From Saururus chinensis (taxonomy: Eukaryota > Streptophyta > Magnoliopsida > Piperales > Saururaceae), in contig CP141148.1 in assembly GCA_035235625.1 (NCBI GenBank), positions 21,639,057 through 21,703,056 on the forward strand: 64,000 nucleotides of DNA, in the 5' to 3' direction. The notes beneath the pieces were generated by a model. That model did no database searches. It worked only from the letters and a program-made list of their open reading frames with translations, and was not told where the DNA came from. The position numbers and the translations under genes are program-made. The first letter of the stretch is position 1. The number at the start of each line of letters is the position of its first letter. This document shows positions 58,971 to 64,000 of the stretch, piece after piece.

Positions 58971-61191
58971 ATGGCAATGACTTGCATTCCAATATCTAAA
59001 CTGTCAACGAGTAAGGTTCAATGGATGATAAAGTGTTTAATATTAGAAAATACCAAAATACGTTCATTTGACAACTCAAAGGGTTCTGGGATCATTATGA
59101 ACATACGCGTTGTTGATGAAGAGGTTAGTACCTCAAATTATTTATCATTCATATTTGCATTGATTTACATTTATGTTAGTCCTCGTTTGATTGAATTGTT
59201 TCATAAGTATATCGTTGTCTGTTGTGGTTTTATTGTTTATTTATTGTCATAGGGTTCTAGAATTCAATTGTCAGTGTTCAATGAGTTAGTTGAATCATTC
59301 AAGAGAACAACCTTGGAAGGTAAAATATATTACATATCTAATGGATTGATCAAATGTATATCTGCTACATATGGATGGGGCACAACCGACTATGAGATCA
59401 TTATTCAAAAACGTACAACAATTGTTCTTGTGCCAGATGAATTTGCTATAACGAGTTATGACAAATGTAGAATTACTGGGTGAGACACACTTCAAGTCAC
59501 CAAAAATATGCAAGAAACAATCAGTAAGAACGCATACTAGAAAAACAAAATCTTCACATATATGCATTTAGTTAATTTTTTGATCCATGTTTGTTGACAG
59601 ATGTCCTTCGAGTTGTAATTAGCATTGGTAATCGAACGATTGTACGCATGCGTAATGGAACTAAAGTTAATCGTCAATCCCTTGAGTTGATTGATAAAAA
59701 GTAAATTCACAAACTGAGTTCATAGTTTATGCTAGGTTGTTTTTTACACATTTTCGTTTGTAGTTGTACAATGCCAATTTCAATAAGCTTATGGGGAGAT
59801 ATCGTGGAAAATAATGTACCAATTCTTTAGGAATGTCGTGGCGATTACCCAGTTGTTTATTTAACAGTAGTGTGAGTCCAAGAATTTCGAGGTATGCTAT
59901 ATTATTTACCCTAATTTAAAGCAAGTTTATTGGATTAAATTATCTTATGTGTTGCATAAACAACTCATATATATATATATATATATTATTTTTTTGGTCT
60001 TATATTTGTAGATCGGCTAACCTTATCCTCAACAATTGGTACAAGAATAACCATCAACCCAAAGTTTGAAGCAGCTGTAGACCTTAAGACTTTGTAAGAT
60101 TTTTGATAAATAGTTATCACTTTAATTAAAATATAACCACATAATTGTTTGTAAGTAAACATCTGTATTTATATATTTTTTGAAAAAAAATATTTTAGGT
60201 ACTCGAAGAATATGCAACAAGTTTCAAATATGGTGGACATAGAGATTTCGCACCAAAATGGTTTGAAACCACATGTGAAACAAATTATAGATATTGTGAA
60301 CATTAAAGAAGAATTGGTTCAAGTTATGTTACTTCCTCTGACTGATCACCTGTATAGAATTTTGATTTTTTGTTATATATATGTAAATATTTATATAGAC
60401 TAATAAATGAATAAACATATTCATAATATTTAACTAAACATTCATTTCCTTGTTTAGCCTGAATTTTTTGCAGTTGATGCATGGGTTCTAAAGATAAGTT
60501 TGGATCAAGATATTTGGTACATTGCATGTTTGAAATGCAACAAAAAAGTTAACAATTATCATAATATTGACGCATGTGACAAATGTCATGTTACTCCAAT
60601 TGTGAAAGTTCACAGGTATATTTCATACATAGCTTTGCCCATTTAAAATCGTTTCGTAACGCTCATAACTATTTTCTTAATATTTGTATATAGGTTTTAT
60701 TTTCGAGCAAATATAGGAGACAGTACTGGTAACATGTGGATAATTGTTTTTGATACACAAGCAGAAAAAATGTTTGGATACTCAGCTGATGCAATGCATA
60801 ATTTAAAGGTAACATTTATGCTATGTTTATGACACTAAATAATGTGCTACGTTGAAATGATAAATTATGGGATGAAAAGTTAATATATTTATTTTTAATA
60901 TTGTGAAGCTTTCTAATGAGCGTAGCTTCAGAGCTATTATAGATGAACTCATTTGAAAATCATTTATGTTTGTCCTCAAAATGGATCAGAAAATTATTGC
61001 AGACGAAGTTGTTAGGTCAACTACATGTGTCTCAGTTACAACAACCGAAAAGGGTATTTTTTTTCGCCTAAATGTTTGTTGCTCAGATTCGTTTCTCATT
61101 GCATGTCGAAGGTCTTCTTTAAATCTTTGTTTTGTTTTTATTTGAAGGTACAGTTGAACATGAAGATGAGAATGCTTCTACATCAACATAA
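58971..61191 (+). pseudogene. Helitron-borne RPA70-like single-strand DNA-binding protein, ten exons, decayed
   Basis: Exons by GT-AG sites and phase: 58971-59123, 59253-59523, 59601-59700, 59764-59891, 60012-60093, 60199-60322, 60458-60615, 60694-60808, 60909-61053, 61148-61191 (TAA end). All nine junction phases agree. Domains match the large subunit of Replication Protein A: DBD-A in exons 1-2 (PISKLSTSKVQWMIKC, VFNELVESF, KIYYISNGLIK), DBD-B in exons 3-5 (SISLWGD, LTLSSTIGTRITINP), and DBD-C with a zinc ribbon C-L-K-C...C-D-K-C in exon 7, then GDSTGNMWI and FGYSADAM in exon 8. Plant Helitrons often carry such genes next to Rep/helicase, presumably to coat single-stranded DNA. In-frame stops in exons 2, 4 (two) and 9 make it a pseudogene. 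The start ATG may not be the original; ag precedes it. Confidence 0.85.
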
Positions 61192-62040
61192 ACTATACTT
61201 TTTTAATTTTAGATATTTAACTTCTTTATCCTTACTTGCTTTTATAGACTATTGGCTTATCATATACTTCTGTTCTCTCTAAATTGGACAATCTAGGTTA
61301 TTAAACATGGGATTGTCATGACTTACATTCGATCTACATAATTTATAGCTTTACATTGTTATGTTATTTAATTAGACTTGTTGTTTTAAAGACTTGTATA
61401 TTACGTACTCGTTTTCGTCCATTTTTTGTTTAAGGTTTGGTGTTTAGAATTTAAAGTTTACGGATTACGATTTATATTTGTTTTACTATGATGGTCATAT
61501 GTGAATGTGATTTCAAGTTTACGTGTTTGGCCATGTTCCCTTTACGAATATTTATACTTTTCAATACTATAATAACTCTGATGATTGTGCATCGTGCTTG
61601 AATAATTATTATTTTACACAATGTATATTTATATACAAAAAATTATTAATTTTAGTGTATTGTTGTTAGTCCGTCTATCAAAATAATAGAACATTTAGAT
61701 GTTTACTTATGTATTAGGTTTCATTTTATATGCAACTCTATTTCAAATAAAATCATTAAAAACATATTGCCAAAGTAATGTGCAATCGATTATGCTCATA
61801 CAATAGTTATAATCAATTATATTTAATACATATGTTTTTAATTTGCTCTTCAATGTGACCAAGTTAAGGTGAAACTTATTGCATTCTATTCTTCAAATTA
61901 AATTTGATTCAACAATACATCAAATATTTGGAATATGTAATATTTTAGGGAAAATTATTTAAATAATAATTACCGTTTTGGACTACTTTGGGAAATATTT
62001 CACAAAGTGGTGTTCCTTTTTGCCACGCAGGTGTGGCTTT
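61192..62040. other. AT-rich region after the RPA gene
   Basis: No gene recognised. A Helitron 3' end (hairpin plus CTRR) should lie in this direction, but I found no convincing one. Confidence 0.5.
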
Positions 62041-62047
62041 TTTTTAT

Positions 62048-62282
62048 TTTTTAAGTTGATTTCGTCGTTTAGAAGGACGAAATTGGTTTTAAGCCGATTT
62101 CGTCCTTCTAAACGACGAAACTGGTTTAAATTGAACCGGTTTCGTCATTCTGAATGACGAAATCAACTTAAGCCTGGTTTTGTCGTTTCGAATGACGAAA
62201 CTGCCAGACTTATCCAATTTCGGTCCAATTTCGGCCTTCAGGTTCTGTAATAAGGATTTCGTCGTTCTAAACGACGAAATCA
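62048..62282. repeat. Cluster of TTTCGTC / GACGAAA fold-backs
   Basis: A 24-base perfect stem (62059-62082 with 62097-62120), a nearly closed hairpin TTTCGTCATTC-T-GAATGACGAAA (62141-62163), and two more (about 62178-62202 and 62257-62281). All share TTTCGTC...GACGAAA cores. They lie just downstream of the PMD pseudogene's 3' end and may belong to the same mobile element. Confidence 0.8.
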
Positions 62283-62519
62283 AATTAATTTTTTTTAAAG
62301 TACATTCTGAAACAAATTTTATCACCTGTCCCTGTTCATTCATTCAAATCATACACAATACATCAATGAATTCATTCATTCCATCCATAACAAATATAAG
62401 TCCTCCACCTCGACCTCGATTTCATTCATTCATTCATGCAAAACATACACAATACAAGCCAAAATAATATAGTTTAAAATAAACATATAAAAAAAGTAAT
62501 GTCATAATCTCCTACGTCC
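62283..62519. other. 3' flank of the PMD pseudogene
   Basis: AT-rich, with TTCATTCATT repeats near 62337-62440. Presumably the 3' UTR side of the minus-strand gene. Confidence 0.4.
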
Positions 62520-64000
62520 TCAACCTCGTCCTCGACAATGGTGTACGAGCTCCTCATGATCTGCCTCTAGCTCTAGCTCTAGTTGTGGCTGTGGCTCCGG
62601 CTCCTGCTCCTGCTCAGGCTGCGGCTCTGGCTCTAGCTCTGGCTCGGGCTCAGCATAAGTAATAGATGATACAACATGAGGTGGCCGATGTCGTCTATAA
62701 TATAAAATCGGATCTGGCTGAGCTACATGTGTAGTATCCGAAAATGATGAACCTGGAGGAGAGCTATACGCTGCTGATGATGATGGAATATCAGGGCATG
62801 AAGAGTGCATCGACTGTGTCTGAGCGGTCTCGTCGACATGATAATCTCGATGAACATTCATGATCACCGAATGAAGTAGAGGTAAGCTACGAAGGACATC
62901 AACAGACTCTCTAATCACCGACTGACATACTGCTGATAAGTCCTCATGCGAAGTACAGGTGATAAGTGCATCACTCAAATGTGAATGTGTACGTCGGACT
63001 AGACGAAGCTATAAAAAAATAAATTAAATATTAGTTAAAAATTTAAAATGAAATAAGAAAATAACATGTCTTAATTAACAAAGTTATACTTACTAGAGCT
63101 GCCTTAGACGCTCACTTAGGCTGATATGTCATCTCCTCTACATCATCGTGCGGTAAAATATATCATCGTGTAATCGGTAAATACCACTGCAAATAAGTAC
63201 TACGAACATCTCGCAATGTCGTAGCTATCTCCCCTCTAATAATAGTGGCTCTCCTATCCTCCCATCGAGCAATATACGATGCATGATGCATAGCCCAGTC
63301 AGTAATATGGCGGCCCTGTCGAGTGATGTGGTGGACAACTCGACGATAGAAGGTGGGACCTCTTGCTCCAGGTTAAACTGGAGCATTACACGATCCGGCA
63401 CATACATCTCGATAATCTCGTAACATATTAACGGAGTTCGAGATAGCTACACCTCTCGACCGTCCATGCATAGGGGAGGTAACACAGCCAACACATCCTC
63501 TAAGTACGGCTGCCAAATAATCTATACAATATATAAATATAAATTAGTTTAAATAACAACAATTTTTTTAAAAAATCATTACATAAAAAAGTTCAACACG
63601 GTAATAAATTTACCTGGTATGGCCGCTGGTGGTCTAACTCCCCTCTGTATAGGCGGAGTACTCCTTGTGGATTTTCGGTTCTCTTTTTCCGAACATTCCA
63701 CCTTAAGGAGTTAAATTAAAAAAATAAGTTCAACATATGTATATAAAACATTGCTAAAAAAATAATGTGGAAAACATAAATACAACCTACCTCGCTCCTA
63801 ATGGAGCACCCTCGACTAAGCGATCCATCTCAGCACTTGGTCGGCCAATGTGTAAGTGCTCCCACGACCATAACTATGTCAAAAAAATAGTGATAACGAA
63901 TATTACAATTAAAGAAGTATACGTAACTAAAACATGCCATGCACTGCCTTGAGACATTGGAACGCTAAATGGCTCGGGTGCATACATCGTGGACCTTCCA
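62520..64000 (-). pseudogene. Plant mobile domain (PMD) protein pseudogene, 3' part, cut by the window edge
   Basis: Minus-strand exons by GT-AG sites: 63934->64000, 63791-63873, 63614-63701, 63094-63521 and 62520-63008. The product reads SWEHLHIGRPS, PQGVLRLYRGELDHQRPYQ, IIWQPYLEDVLAVLPPLC, YEIIEMYVPDRVMLQF and, in another frame, HHASYIARWEDRR. These are hallmarks of the PMD / aminotransferase-like family (often annotated as phosphatase 7 long-form homologues), which moves with plant transposons and has silencing-related host members. The last exon has an acidic tract with alternating Glu-Pro and Glu-Gln (about 62566-62660). A stop replaces Trp in the third long exon (near 63455), followed by a frameshift after VELSTTS and two more stops, so this copy is dead. 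Confidence 0.8.

Overview
The window is nuclear DNA of a flowering plant. Evidence: split genes with GT-AG introns, plant-type LTR retrotransposons, Stowaway MITEs, a CACTA end, a plant-type Helitron with a Replication Protein A gene, a plant mobile domain (PMD) gene and an extensin-like wall protein. The sequence does not fix the species. It is a gene-poor, repeat-rich region. I see one convincing host gene and one possible host gene remnant; the rest is transposable elements at several stages of decay and duplication.

Layout. 1-4000: the right end of a large CACTA-type transposon, with purine-rich blocks, long CT tracts and arrays of TAGCGACG/CGTCGCTA fold-backs. 4001-9528: intergenic DNA with a Stowaway MITE and a small gag-only Ty1/copia element with both LTRs (7170-9523). 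10982-11506: an intronless gene for a secreted, probably GPI-anchored, proline-rich wall protein with its own TATA box. 13904-17978: a hAT-like short element and a long solo LTR. 17979-24021: degenerate LTR remnants. 24022-32813: a tandem duplication of about 3.4 kb. A solo LTR was present before the duplication, and a second, opposite-strand solo LTR entered only the first copy afterwards; the second copy preserves the empty site.

32814-46072: a second Stowaway MITE, then an AT-rich tract full of direct and inverted duplications. It encloses a rearranged copia RT/RNase H fragment (minus strand) and an open 312-codon reading frame with an F-box-associated domain but no F-box.

46073-61191: a decayed Helitron. 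It holds a Rep/PIF1-like helicase gene (first intron visible, HUH motif and helicase motifs recognisable, several stops) followed by a ten-exon RPA70-like gene whose splice phases all still agree. The helicase is split by an 8.1-kb non-coding LTR element (50352-58492, minus strand, target duplication ATTTG), which looks like a LARD. Removing it restores the local helicase frame.

61192-64000: AT-rich DNA, a cluster of strong fold-backs, and the 3' part of a PMD pseudogene on the minus strand, cut by the window edge.

The LARD and the four solo LTRs share sequence blocks and form one diverged LTR superfamily. Several carry phased 21-bp repeats, a G-box and a TATA box just upstream of the expected transcription start. 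All lengths, identities and gene models were worked out by eye.
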